64,000 nucleotides of DNA from Palaemon carinicauda (lineage: Eukaryota; Arthropoda; Malacostraca; Decapoda; Palaemonidae). The stretch covers positions 56,653,899-56,717,898 of the forward strand of contig NC_090746.1 of the NCBI RefSeq assembly GCF_036898095.1. The letters run 5' to 3'. A program made the position numbers and the translations under genes. Below the pieces are notes generated by a model that ran no database searches, was not told where the DNA came from, and saw nothing but the letters and a program-made list of their open reading frames with translations. Positions 20,371 through 29,589 of the stretch are shown one piece after another (positions within the stretch are counted from its first letter, which is position 1; each line of letters opens with the position of its first letter).

Positions 20371-22306
20371 CCAGGGGGTACCAGTTGCTCCGGGGCCACT
20401 TGGGAGCCACTAGGGCCGCTGTCCCTTTGAAGGTTCTCAGTTTGGAGAGGACTTTCAACAGAAGGTTGGTGGGAGGGAACAGGTAGATCTTGGACCACCT
20501 GTTCCAGTCCAGTGACATGGCGTCCACTGCTTCTGCTTTGGGGTCCTCGTACGGGGCTACGTACAGAGGAAGTTGATTGTTGTCGCTCGTTGCAAAGAGA
20601 TCTATCTGAAGTTCTGGGACTTGGTGAGAGATGAAGGAGAACGATCTTGCGTCTAGAGACCATTCCGACTCTATCGGGTTTGTCCGAGATAGAGCATCCG
20701 CTGTCACATTGCGGAATCCTTGTAGGTGAACTGCAGACAGGTGCCACTTCTTCTTCTCCGCCAGACGGAAGATTGGGAGAAGCACCTGATTTATCTGGGG
20801 CGATCTTGAGCCTTGGCGATTGAGACAACGAACTACCACCGAGTTGTCTAGGGTTAGACGGATGTGGATCGAGGGCGGCGGGGATAACTTCTTCAGAGTT
20901 AGAAGGACCGCCATGGCCTCCAAGATGTTTATGTGGAACGTCTTGAATAGTGGAGACCAGGTACCTTGAACCTGTTTCTGGTGGGAGTGACCTCCCCAAC
21001 CTTCCAGTGAGGCATCCGTGTGGATGTTGAGTGATGGAGGAGGGTGTTGGAGAGGAATGGACCTTTTCAGGGCCTTTTCTTCCGACCACGGCTTTAGGAG
21101 GCGTCGTAGTCTGTTTGGAAGCCGTCTCTTGAGGTCTCTTCGAGCGATGGATGCCGAGCGTCTCCAGACTCCCGCGGCATCCTTTAGCTGTGCACGAAGC
21201 ACTGGGTTTGTCACTGAGGCGAATTGTAGAGAGCCTAGAACTCGTTCCTGCTGTCGTCTTGAAATGCGTTTGGATTTCAGTAGTCGCTTGACAGACCCTG
21301 CTATTTCCTTCCTTTTCTTCTGGGGGATGGAAAGGCGGTGTGACTGAAGATTCCAGTGGATTCCCAACCACTGAAACTTCTGAGCTGGAGAGAGGCGAGA
21401 TTTTTTCTCGTTGATCTTGAATCCCAGGTGTTCTAGGTACTGGGTAACTTCGTTGCAAGACTTTGCACACTCTTCGGGCGATGGAGCCCAGACTAGCCAG
21501 TCGTCGAGGTAGGCCATCACCTGGACGTTTCTTAGGCGGAGCTGTTGTACTATGGCATCCGCCAGTTTTGTGAAGATCCGAGGGGCCACATTGAGGCCGA
21601 AGGGCATGGCCCGGAAGGCGTAGCTTTTCCTTTGGAGTCGAAATCCTAGGTAGGAGGAAGCGTGATGGTTCATTGGAATGTGCCAGTAGGCATCCGCCAG
21701 GTCTATAGAGACCGTGTAGGAACCTTGAGGCAGAAGGGTCCTTATTTGTTGAAGCGTCAGCATCTTGAATTTGTTGTTCTCTATGAACTTGTTGAGGGGG
21801 GATAAGTCCAGAATGACTCTGAGTTTGTCTGAGTCCTTCTTGGGAACACAAAACAGTCTCCCTTGGAACCTGGTGGACTTTACCTTCCTTATCACCTTCT
21901 TGTTCAAGAGGTCTAGAACATATTCTTCCAGAAGGGGGGTTGATTGCTGGAAGAACTGCTGGAAGATTGGGGGTGGTTGCGTCCAACTCCAGCCTAGACC
22001 GTTCTTGATGATGCTGTGTGCCCAGGGATCGAAGGTCCAACGATCCTGGAATTGGCGGAGTCTTCCTCCCACCGGAAGCACTTCATTGCTTCTGGTGTCC
22101 CGAGGACTTGCTGCCTCGGCCGCTAGCTCCCTTTCCTCCTCTACCTCTGGAGGGACGGCGAGATGCGTCTTTGCTTGCACCCCTGAATGAGCCTCTACCT
22201 TTGGCATGAAAGGTAGTTGATGGTTGCTCAAAGGCAGGGGTGAAGACCGGTGACTGTGACAACACCGGTTGGGGGACCAATTGAAAGGTCTGTTGTGGTT
22301 GGGCAA
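20204..22306 (-). CDS. DIRS reverse transcriptase-RNase H polyprotein (copy B), intact
   Basis: This 700-residue frame overlaps the 3' end of gag by about 224 bp in a different frame. RT blocks: GRLFCVPKKDSDKLRVILD (about 149-167), SIDLADAYWHIP (about 200), RAMPFGLNVAPRIFTKL (about 232-248) and the catalytic YLDD (about 266-269). RNase H: Asp in HTDASLEGWGG (about 431), Glu in ILEAMAVL (about 463), Asp in LDNSVVV (about 487), Asp in TADALSR (about 537). After it comes a conserved DLFATSDN...LPLYVAP...FPPTNLL region, which in DIRS1-group elements corresponds to the methyltransferase-like segment; I cannot confirm its catalytic motif. It would copy element RNA into cDNA. No damage is visible. 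Confidence 0.9.
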   Translation of the reverse strand: MPNHNRPFNWSPNRCCHSHRSSPLPLSNHQLPFMPKVEAHSGVQAKTHLAVPPEVEEERELAAEAASPRDTRSNEVLPVGGRLRQFQDRWTFDPWAHSIIKNGLGWSWTQPPPIFQQFFQQSTPLLEEYVLDLLNKKVIRKVKSTRFQGRLFCVPKKDSDKLRVILDLSPLNKFIENNKFKMLTLQQIRTLLPQGSYTVSIDLADAYWHIPMNHHASSYLGFRLQRKSYAFRAMPFGLNVAPRIFTKLADAIVQQLRLRNVQVMAYLDDWLVWAPSPEECAKSCNEVTQYLEHLGFKINEKKSRLSPAQKFQWLGIHWNLQSHRLSIPQKKRKEIAGSVKRLLKSKRISRRQQERVLGSLQFASVTNPVLRAQLKDAAGVWRRSASIARRDLKRRLPNRLRRLLKPWSEEKALKRSIPLQHPPPSLNIHTDASLEGWGGHSHQKQVQGTWSPLFKTFHINILEAMAVLLTLKKLSPPPSIHIRLTLDNSVVVRCLNRQGSRSPQINQVLLPIFRLAEKKKWHLSAVHLQGFRNVTADALSRTNPIESEWSLDARSFSFISHQVPELQIDLFATSDNNQLPLYVAPYEDPKAEAVDAMSLDWNRWSKIYLFPPTNLLLKVLSKLRTFKGTAALVAPKWPRSNWYPLVLELQPKLIPLPGPVLSQQVQKSTVFASSSKIKDLHLMIFSPLPQRRGLGSRRKV

Positions 22307-24032
22307 CCACTTGGGAGGTAGCGGGTCCCGGAAACTGACGTCTTTGCTGACGTTGCTGGGGTTTTGACTTTTGAGGTTTCCTCTTAGGCTGAGGTCCGTC
22401 GTCCTGAGAGGGTTTCCTTTTCCTGGACATGCCCCACTTGTGGAGAAGGTTCCTATTCTCCGTGGCGGCTCTGTCAGTTATTTCCTTCACAAGGTCAGAA
22501 GGAAACAGGTGCTTTCCCCAGATGTTGGAGGAAATCAGCCTCCGGGGTTCGTGTTTCACGGTGGCACCGGCAAACACGAATTCACGACAGGCTCTTCGAG
22601 CCTTTATGAAGTGGTACAAGTCCTTCATTACCGTCAGTAAGTGGGATTTGGAGAGTACCATGTAGTGATCTGGTACTCTAGTGTCACAGGCCATAACTTC
22701 CAGTTGGACTTGATGAGAAAGAGATGCCGCAAGCCTCTCCTTCGTGTCTTGTTCCCGGCGAAGGAGGTGATCGTTGAGCTTAGGGAGGTCTTCATTAAAC
22801 TGACGTCCGGCGACGTCAGGATCGAGCCTTCCCACGACGAAAGTATGCTGAACATCTTTCCAGTGTCGAGCGTCAGGGGGGGTCACGATGGAGAAGGGTC
22901 TGCACTCCTCCAGTGAAGGGCAGGGTTTCCCTTCTTCCGCCGCTTTAAGGCATGCAGCTAAGGCCTTTTCCAAGAATGGAAGAACCGCAGTATCAGGTGC
23001 AACGTAAGTAGGGTGCTTCTTGCTCAATGCCGGAAGCTTAGAGCAGGTAAAGCCTCTACTCTTAAATGCGGAGGCTAGCATAGCCTGGGCCTTTGCGAGA
23101 TCGAACACTATCTCTTCCTTAGGTTCGGTCTCTTCCTTCGAAGCAGGTTCGGAACGAAGCCGGACGTAACAGTCCGGGTAGGCCTCAAAGCTTGGGAAGA
23201 ACTCCACATCTTCCAACGGGACCGTGCCGATCTTATCACTGACAAAGATCCTGCCGGTCGCAATAACCATGTGCTCTGCATACCTCCACGGGTTGGCATG
23301 AGAGCAAGCGGGGAGATCCTTGACCGAAATCTTCTTCGGCTCTCTGGATCCTATCATCGACCTGATGGACTCCTGGTTCTCCTTCAGCCTGTCGTCCATG
23401 ACGGCTCTAATCAGCCGGATCAGTTCTTGAGTAGAAGAAGAGGGATCCGGAGTCGAGGAGGTAGACGGAATAGACATTTCCGTCGGTGTAGGAGTAGGAG
23501 GGGGGATGGACGAGGGAGCAGCTTCTAGCTCCGACTCGGTGTACTCCACCTTGTCTTCGTCCTCTTCGGCTCCTTGAGCCATAAGCGTCTTCTCCGTGTC
23601 TTCCGAGACGTCTGAAATCTGTTCGTCATCCTCGGAATCCAAACGACACTCGTGCATGGACTGAGCCATGACCACATCAGGTTCCACCGTAATTTGGACA
23701 GTGGGGATCACATCTTTGGGTACCACTGAGTCAGGGGAGGCCTTAGGGAACAATAGTGACCTCAGTTCTTCGGTGGCCAGGTACGGTCCGGTAGCATTTT
23801 TCTGGAAGCCACGCACCCACTTGCGCAGCTTTTCACGAGAAATGTCTCTAACCTCCGCTGAAGGAGGGTTATGGAAGGCCTCAACTAGGTGAGCCTGGCA
23901 GACCGTACAATCCAGTGGATTCCAAAACTTCAAATCCCCTTTCTTGTCTGCACAAGGGGCGTGAGTCCTGCAAGCCGTATGCCCGTAAAACTGCGGGCGT
24001 TTCACAGCGCAGAAGGCGAAATCACACTTCAT
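22083..24032 (-). CDS. DIRS gag-like protein (copy B), intact
   Basis: This 649-residue frame begins with a Cys/His-rich segment (CDFAFC, then HTACRTHAPC, then CTVCQ, residues about 3-50) that could bind zinc. An acidic middle part (about 130-190) follows, then a conserved core (VKDLPACSHANPWRYAEHM, about 245-265) and a Gln-, Arg- and Gly-rich basic tail ending in RGRGGKGASGRGSK-like sequence. The role, by position and composition, is particle formation and RNA binding. Nine bases upstream of the ATG is a strong splice acceptor (ctttcttccacag, AG at 24043-24042), conserved in copy C. The true start may lie in an upstream exon, since C lacks an ATG at the matching place. Confidence 0.82.
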   Translation of the reverse strand: MKCDFAFCAVKRPQFYGHTACRTHAPCADKKGDLKFWNPLDCTVCQAHLVEAFHNPPSAEVRDISREKLRKWVRGFQKNATGPYLATEELRSLLFPKASPDSVVPKDVIPTVQITVEPDVVMAQSMHECRLDSEDDEQISDVSEDTEKTLMAQGAEEDEDKVEYTESELEAAPSSIPPPTPTPTEMSIPSTSSTPDPSSSTQELIRLIRAVMDDRLKENQESIRSMIGSREPKKISVKDLPACSHANPWRYAEHMVIATGRIFVSDKIGTVPLEDVEFFPSFEAYPDCYVRLRSEPASKEETEPKEEIVFDLAKAQAMLASAFKSRGFTCSKLPALSKKHPTYVAPDTAVLPFLEKALAACLKAAEEGKPCPSLEECRPFSIVTPPDARHWKDVQHTFVVGRLDPDVAGRQFNEDLPKLNDHLLRREQDTKERLAASLSHQVQLEVMACDTRVPDHYMVLSKSHLLTVMKDLYHFIKARRACREFVFAGATVKHEPRRLISSNIWGKHLFPSDLVKEITDRAATENRNLLHKWGMSRKRKPSQDDGPQPKRKPQKSKPQQRQQRRQFPGPATSQVVAQPQQTFQLVPQPVLSQSPVFTPAFEQPSTTFHAKGRGSFRGASKDASRRPSRGRGGKGASGRGSKSSGHQKQ

Positions 24033-26332
24033 CTGCTCCTCCTGTGGAAGAAAGAGAAAATGAGTATGGGGGAGTCATAAGAATGGCTCTTAAACTAAGT
24101 TAATATTAATCATTAATCTTAACTTAAAGAAGGTGTGATGCATAGAGAATGAAAATAGTAAAGGAGAACATGCTCCATGCATCTCGCCCGGCTGGTTACC
24201 ATAAGCTTGGTCCCTGGATAATCCGAGTGACCGATGGCACTGGATATAGTTTCCTAGAATTCCAAGTATTTTGGAATTCCATGGAAAAAACCAAGGACAA
24301 GATTGGGACCGAATTCATTCGGTTCCCAGTTAAGGGCCAGAAGGCCTCATTTAAAAGGTAACTGCTTCTGGCAACCAGCCGTGCTAAGATGCACATAGCA
24401 TGCTGGAATTAGAAGAATGCAAAGAGACAGCATGATCACTAATAGAGCAGTACTAGGTACTGATCTTAATAGCAGAAGCAGCTTATCTGTTAGCGATATA
24501 GGGCTATCATAGTCTTATGATAGCTACAGTAAGGGGGTGCAAGTATTCTTGACGCCTACGGGGCATCCGGCAAGCCGCCGGCATGCCGGAGCTCGCTCCA
24601 GCATAGATTCTGGCATTAGGACAGACAATGTTCAAAGTCAGTCAAATACCAGGATGGCGGCCGCCGGCACAACGGCGGCACGCCGGCAAGGAGCGGCGGC
24701 TCCGGCAGTCGGAGGATGCCAGGTTGGTGACTGGGATAAGGATGGTAAAGGCTGTATCGGGTTGCCGGCAGTATATGCCGGCACTCCGGCGGTCGACCGG
24801 CAAGCGGACGACTAGATAGGAGTAGGAGAGCCGCCGGTAGTAGCCGGCGGCAGCCGGCAGTCCCTCGGTACACGGGGGGCTGGCGGCAAGGTTAGGGAGA
24901 GTCACCAAGTAGGAGGCAGGTATTGCCGACAGTAGAGGCGGCAAGAGACCGGCACCCGGATAGGGAGAGAGACAGGGGGGAGGGGGGAAGGGATGTAGGA
25001 AGTACCATCAGGGTTCCAGACATCCCTCCCCCTCCCTGAGGGGGTGTACCCATGATAGAGGCAGGCTCTAACATCCATGAGCAGGGGTCACTAGGGACCG
25101 GGAGCAAGGTAGCCCAAGGGAGGGCTAGGGAACACCCAAGGGGGGGGGAGACTCCCATATGCAGAACTATACTGGTAACTAACCTTATAGGACACTATGA
25201 AGGTATATGTACCAGAGCGGACTGCACAAGGAAGCTCGGGTAGCCCTACTATTCCACCCTAAGGAGGAGTTGTAGGACAGGGGACAGATGGGTATAAACT
25301 AACCTAAGCATAGGCTAGGCTATACAAGAGATAGGTGGGGAGGGAGAAGAGAGAAGTCTTCCCAGGAAGGGTTTCTGTACCAGAGCGGCCACTAAGGAAA
25401 GGGAGGACACTCCCTAACCTAAGATCAGGCAGATCAGCTAAAACGGTGCAAGAGTACAGTTTCAGCATGGAACAGAGAAACCTTCCTAACCTAACCTAGA
25501 ACAGGGCTAAGAGTCCTGAACTAGGAAAGGAAGAAGACATATCGCTATCGCAGGAAAGTCATAGACTATCCTAGCCATAGAGGTAGGCTAGCCTAACCTC
25601 ACTCTCGGACGCAGCCCTAAAGGGGGTTCATTCCTTTAGGGAGGACAGAGAGGCGATATATACTCTATTAGACAATTAATCCCTTTACTCAGAAAAGGAA
25701 TCAAGGCTAAATAGAGGGAATGCCAAGGCAGGGGATGAAGGAAGCATATAGGGGTCCTAACATTAGGTTAGGCTAGAAAGAGTCACTGACTAGCCTATCC
25801 CCTATATGGTCCCTGAAGGCGAAAACATTTGCATCACTGTCAAAAGTATTGTAAAATAATGCCACTATCTTCATAACTTAGTCCAGGATCACTAATAAAT
25901 CATGCATGAACACTTGTATGTAGGCTCCTGGCCTGGGGGCTATAGTAGCCGACTGGTATGAGGTCAATCGATGACCGATAAAAAGCGTCTAAACACGATA
26001 TAAAAGTTCCTAGCTATGAAGACTAAATAAACTAATGTATTCGATTAGTATATAATGCCGGAAACGTTGTTGTGGCTAACTAAATAAGACATGCATAACA
26101 ACAACGACGCCATAAAATGGCGGGTCCGGTAGAGGCACAGCTCTGCCACAAAACAGCAATTATCTCGAAAAGTAATATTTACTTTACGGCCAGAGCTTAA
26201 TTAAACAATACTGGAACCTTGTACTCAACTTTCCAGAAGAAGGCGAGGCTGAAGGTAACGACATAGCGAAGATGCAAAACGATAAAGTTAACACAGGGAA
26301 AATCCGTCTAAGTAGGGCAGCTACTAAACAAA
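24033..26332 (-). other. 5' leader region of copy B, including CCGGC-rich stretch
   Basis: The region between gag and the 5' terminal repeat has no long open frame. Within 24545-24960 the words gccggc, ccggca and gcgg recur at very high density. A similar but shorter cluster lies at the equivalent place in copy C (33650-33960). The remaining part resembles the C leader, for example around 26040-26130 and 35030-35120 (ggctaactaaat..catgcat). It should contain the promoter and any leader intron, but I cannot place them. Confidence 0.5.
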
Positions 26333-26676
26333 GGATGAAGACGGGCGTGACGTCATTAGAGCAATGGCGTCCGTTTGTTTACGTCTCGAGTATCAGTAGT
26401 AGCCACAAGTGAGATTAGCTGTGGAACGGCTCCCAGTTATTCTCAGTCCTTACACACCGAAGCATTAACTCTGTTCGGGGTGAAGATAGCTATGTGGCGC
26501 GTTCAGACATGCGCGTCCCCTGTTGTATTACGATGTCTTAAAGGGAAACCTTTGAGATACTCGCTCCAGAAGTTAGAATTCTGTGATAAACTGTGGTTAA
26601 ATTCTCTGGGAATATCTTAGTAGTCTTATACCCAAGGAAGCTACCAAAAAGGAACCTTCCATCAGGACGCCATGGC
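26333..26676 (+). repeat. Copy B inverted terminal repeat, 5' side
   Basis: Inverse of 17964-18307, from the ggatgaagacgggcgtgacg word to the ccatggc word. Beyond it lies a short unique extension (ttgagcccaaaaa) and then copy C. Confidence 0.93.
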
Positions 26677-26731
26677 TTGAGCCCAAAAATGGATTTTGAG
26701 CGAAGCGAAAAATCTATTTTTGGGTGAGATA

Positions 26732-27068
26732 GCCATGTCGTCCTGATGGAAGTTCCTATAGGGTGGCTTCCTTGGGTATATTTGACTACGGTGATATTCC
26801 CAGAGAATTTACCTTAAGGTACCCAGAATTCTAACTCCTGGAGCGAATATCCCAATTAAATGAACCAGGGATGTCGCGAAATATCAGAGGATGTATTCTT
26901 GACACCCCACATAGCAATCTGCACCCCGAACAGAATTAACACTTCGAAGGGGTCAAGTGGCAAGAAAACAAAAAACGAGAAAGAAAGGAGAGCCGCTCGC
27001 AAGGTACCTCTCCTCTCTCGCTTCGTATGCGTGCATAGCGCCGCCGACGGCGCCATCTGTATTCCTTG
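26732..27068 (-). repeat. Copy C inverted terminal repeat, 3' side
   Basis: Pairs with 35306-35634. Inner landmarks are the tcgcttcgtatgcgtgcata word here and its inverse tatgcacgcatacgaagcga at 35336. Differences between the two copies are scattered. Confidence 0.9.
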
Positions 27069-27146
27069 TAGCAATACACGAGGTGCTACAGATACTGTAT
27101 ATAGGGAGGGGTCCTATAGCCCTTTTTGGAGAAAAGGAAGGGCGGG

Positions 27147-27241
27147 TCCATCAGGACGACATGATTATCTCACCCAAAAATAGATTTTTCGCTTCGCTCA
27201 AAATCCGTTTTTTGGGCTCAAGCCATGTTGTCCTGATGGAA
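27147..27241 (-). repeat. Copy C internal complementary region (ICR)
   Basis: Reverse complement of the C left end joined to the reverse complement of the C right end, with the same centre (gcttcgctcaaaatccg) as the B ICR. It carries C-specific variants: gacgacatgatt on one side and gccatgttgtcc on the other. Confidence 0.9.
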
Positions 27242-27539
27242 GTATACCAGAATATTACTGTATCAGTGGATTCTCAAAACGTGCCGTACTCTCAAGAAGG
27301 TATTTCCCGGTCAGACTAGACCTAGAGACCTAAGATGTTACCGTCATACATCTTTTCATCTAACCATAGACTATGTTAGTGCTTCCTGCCCCCTACAGGG
27401 AAGAGTCGTACTAGACTCTGGAAAAGTCTCGAAGAGTACATATACCTATGTATGAATAACAGACAAGCCAATATAGCGGTCTCACTCTATATTATGTAAA
27501 GCATAGTTTGTAAAAGAACCGCTGTGTCGATATGAAATA

Positions 27540-27794
27540 CTGACAATCCTTTTGTGGTGCATGCGTTCTCGCTAAGACAAAACCCTAGGTTTATTGCCAC
27601 AAATATGGTTTCTCATTAGACACCGAGATTGGTGAAAGATACTCCTTTGGGGTTATTTTCTCGGGCATTGTTTCCCGATGGAAAGGAGAGCTCTTTGGAG
27701 CACTCGCACAACGGGCTTAGGAGACATACTCTTACAAGGTTATTACAGTATCTCAAGCCTTTAGTTCAAAGGGAACAGAATTAGCTTCTGCATT
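27540..27794 (-). repeat. Dispersed repeat inside copy C, partner of 14527-14786
   Basis: Near-identical inverse of 14527-14786. No equivalent exists in copy B between its ICR and recombinase, so it was inserted into C or its recent ancestor. Confidence 0.8.
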
Positions 27795-28103
27795 GGATTG
27801 GACAAAGGTTTATATCCGGGTAGGAGGAAAACTTGTACATCCGCTACCGTCCCCTTAGGGCATGAAGTCCTCCCACTAGGGGAAAGCATAAACAAATGAA
27901 AGATGCTTGCATAAAGGAACAATCTATCAGAATTATTCATGTTAAAGTATACATAGTTTACGTACTGTAATGCTAAACCATTTCTAGTAAAATGACACGG
28001 CCGAATGAGACGCAAGATTCACAAGAACTAGTTTATTGACAATCAATAAAAAATAAAGCAGGTTAAACAATTATACATATATAAGAGGAGGATAACCAAC
28101 AAA

Positions 28104-28252
28104 TAAGCATAAGCATCATAGTAAACAGAAAAATTGTTTATCTGAAAGAAAAAAACATTAGCGCCACTTTAAAATACCAAGCATAAGCATCATAGTAAAC
28201 AGAAAAATTGTTTATCTGAAAGAAAAAACATTAGCGCCACTTTAAAATACCG
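28104..28252. repeat. Tandem duplication, 75-bp unit, two copies
   Basis: The unit aagcataagcatcatagtaa...cactttaaaatacc occurs at 28104-28178 and again at 28179-28252, with one A-run length difference. It is a very recent duplication in the untranslated part of copy C. Confidence 0.9.
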
Positions 28253-28469
28253 AGGTATTAAAATCATAAAAGTCTGTATTACTATTCAGTCACACTAGTG
28301 CTGGAAACGCTTGGCACACATGTCTGCACTTATGCTAGATTCACCTTTGATTATGGAACAGTCAATGTGGGCACCCTAGTGCCTTAACACTTAGTCTGTA
28401 GAACAGTCCGTGACTACACACCCACCCTAGAATTAATCGTTCCAATTAATTTCACTGTTCCTCGCAGAG

Positions 28470-29588
28470 TTAAACAGCAGGTTTAACGACACTACCCACT
28501 GCCAGCACAGACCTCTTTAGTTGCTCCACTTGCTTCGCATAGCGTCGAAAGAAAACTCTGGAAGACTTCCAGCCAATGTATGAGCGAAGATGTTCGAAAT
28601 CCATACTATTGAAGAAATTTAAGGATGAGGCTACTTTCCTCGGATCGTGACCTGCGGGTGTACTGTCTGGATCCGCTCTGCGAATAAAATAGGTGATTTT
28701 CGCCCTTAGTTGTTTCAGAGATAAATTTGAGCCTGATGTTTCTCCTCTGAACAGTTGACCTCCCCTAAAGTCTGAAGTTCTACGAAGATAGACCTTTAGG
28801 CATTCCACTGGACATAGAGATGCATCTTCTTTCAGAGGGCAGATTCTCCAGGGACCCCACCTGTTGGTGGGCAGCTCGTTCTTGGCGAGAAACGTTGGAT
28901 CTGGAAACAGGTTCAGTTCTCCCCCATCTAAGAACTGAACACGACCTTCCTCTCGCGAGAGGGCTACTATTTCACTAACCCTAGCCCCCGACTCAAGTGC
29001 AAACAGAAAAATAACTTTTTGGGTCAAATCCTTTAAAGCACACCCCTCATTGTTCATCAGCGAAGCAAAATGAAGAACTTTATCCAGAGACCATGAAATG
29101 GGCTCCGGAGGTGCTGATGGTCTGAGCCTAGCACAGGCCTTCGGAATTTTGTTAAATATGTCGTTAGAGAGGTCGACCTGGAAGGCATATAAAATGGGTC
29201 TTGTCAAGGCAGATTTACACGTTGATATTGTGTTGGCTGCTAAGCCTTGACCATGGAGGTGGATGAAGAAAGATAAGCAGAAGTCCGTCGAGATCTTTTG
29301 TGGATTCTTCGCCTTGACAAAGGCCACCCATTTCCTCCATGATGACTCATATTGTCTTCTGGTGGATTTGCACTTATATTCCTCTAAAAAGTCTATACTG
29401 TCTTTCGAGATCGCGAAACGCTTTCTCACCGCTAGGGAGAGAAAATCATGAGCTGCAGGTTCCGGGTTTTCAGTGATGAAGCTCAGACAGTCGACTTCTG
29501 AACTCGCTGGGTCAAGACTGGATCTGGTAGCGGTAGACACTTCAGCCGTAGTTCTAATGCCAGAGGGAACCATACGCTGTTCGGCCAC
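28470..29588 (-). CDS. DIRS tyrosine recombinase (copy C), intact frame
   Basis: A 372-residue frame closely related to the copy B recombinase. Core-binding region: RRQYESSWRKWVAFV and ISTCKSALTRPIL. Catalytic residues are Arg about 203 (GARVSEI), His about 314 and Arg about 317 (GHDPRK), and Tyr about 350 (FFRRYAKQV). Although RT and gag of this copy are broken, the recombinase has kept all catalytic positions and could be translated. The first residues may be overlap sequence; the enzyme proper starts near SEVDCLSFI (about residue 30). Confidence 0.85.
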   Translation of the reverse strand: MAEQRMVPSGIRTTAEVSTATRSSLDPASSEVDCLSFITENPEPAAHDFLSLAVRKRFAISKDSIDFLEEYKCKSTRRQYESSWRKWVAFVKAKNPQKISTDFCLSFFIHLHGQGLAANTISTCKSALTRPILYAFQVDLSNDIFNKIPKACARLRPSAPPEPISWSLDKVLHFASLMNNEGCALKDLTQKVIFLFALESGARVSEIVALSREEGRVQFLDGGELNLFPDPTFLAKNELPTNRWGPWRICPLKEDASLCPVECLKVYLRRTSDFRGGQLFRGETSGSNLSLKQLRAKITYFIRRADPDSTPAGHDPRKVASSLNFFNSMDFEHLRSYIGWKSSRVFFRRYAKQVEQLKRSVLAVGSVVKPAV

Positions 29589-29589
29589 T

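Larger units (their letters stand above)
17921..26689 (-). mobile_element. DIRS retrotransposon copy B (family 1), apparently complete and intact
   Basis: This minus-strand element is about 8.8 kb. Inverted terminal repeats lie at 17964-18307 and 26333-26676, with a 95-bp ICR at 18384-18478, then recombinase, RT-RNase H and gag in 3'-to-5' order. All three reading frames are open over the full conserved domains. The left boundary lies in an A-run (gggagaaaaa|acgg) and the right boundary in another (gcccaaaaa|tgg), where copy C begins. There is no target duplication, as expected for recombinase-mediated integration of a circle. Intact frames suggest a recent insertion. Confidence 0.9.

Noticed and set aside
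19323..23892. Many plus-strand frames of 60-141 codons across copy B
   Set aside because: They are antisense shadows of the DIRS genes with no recognisable domain.
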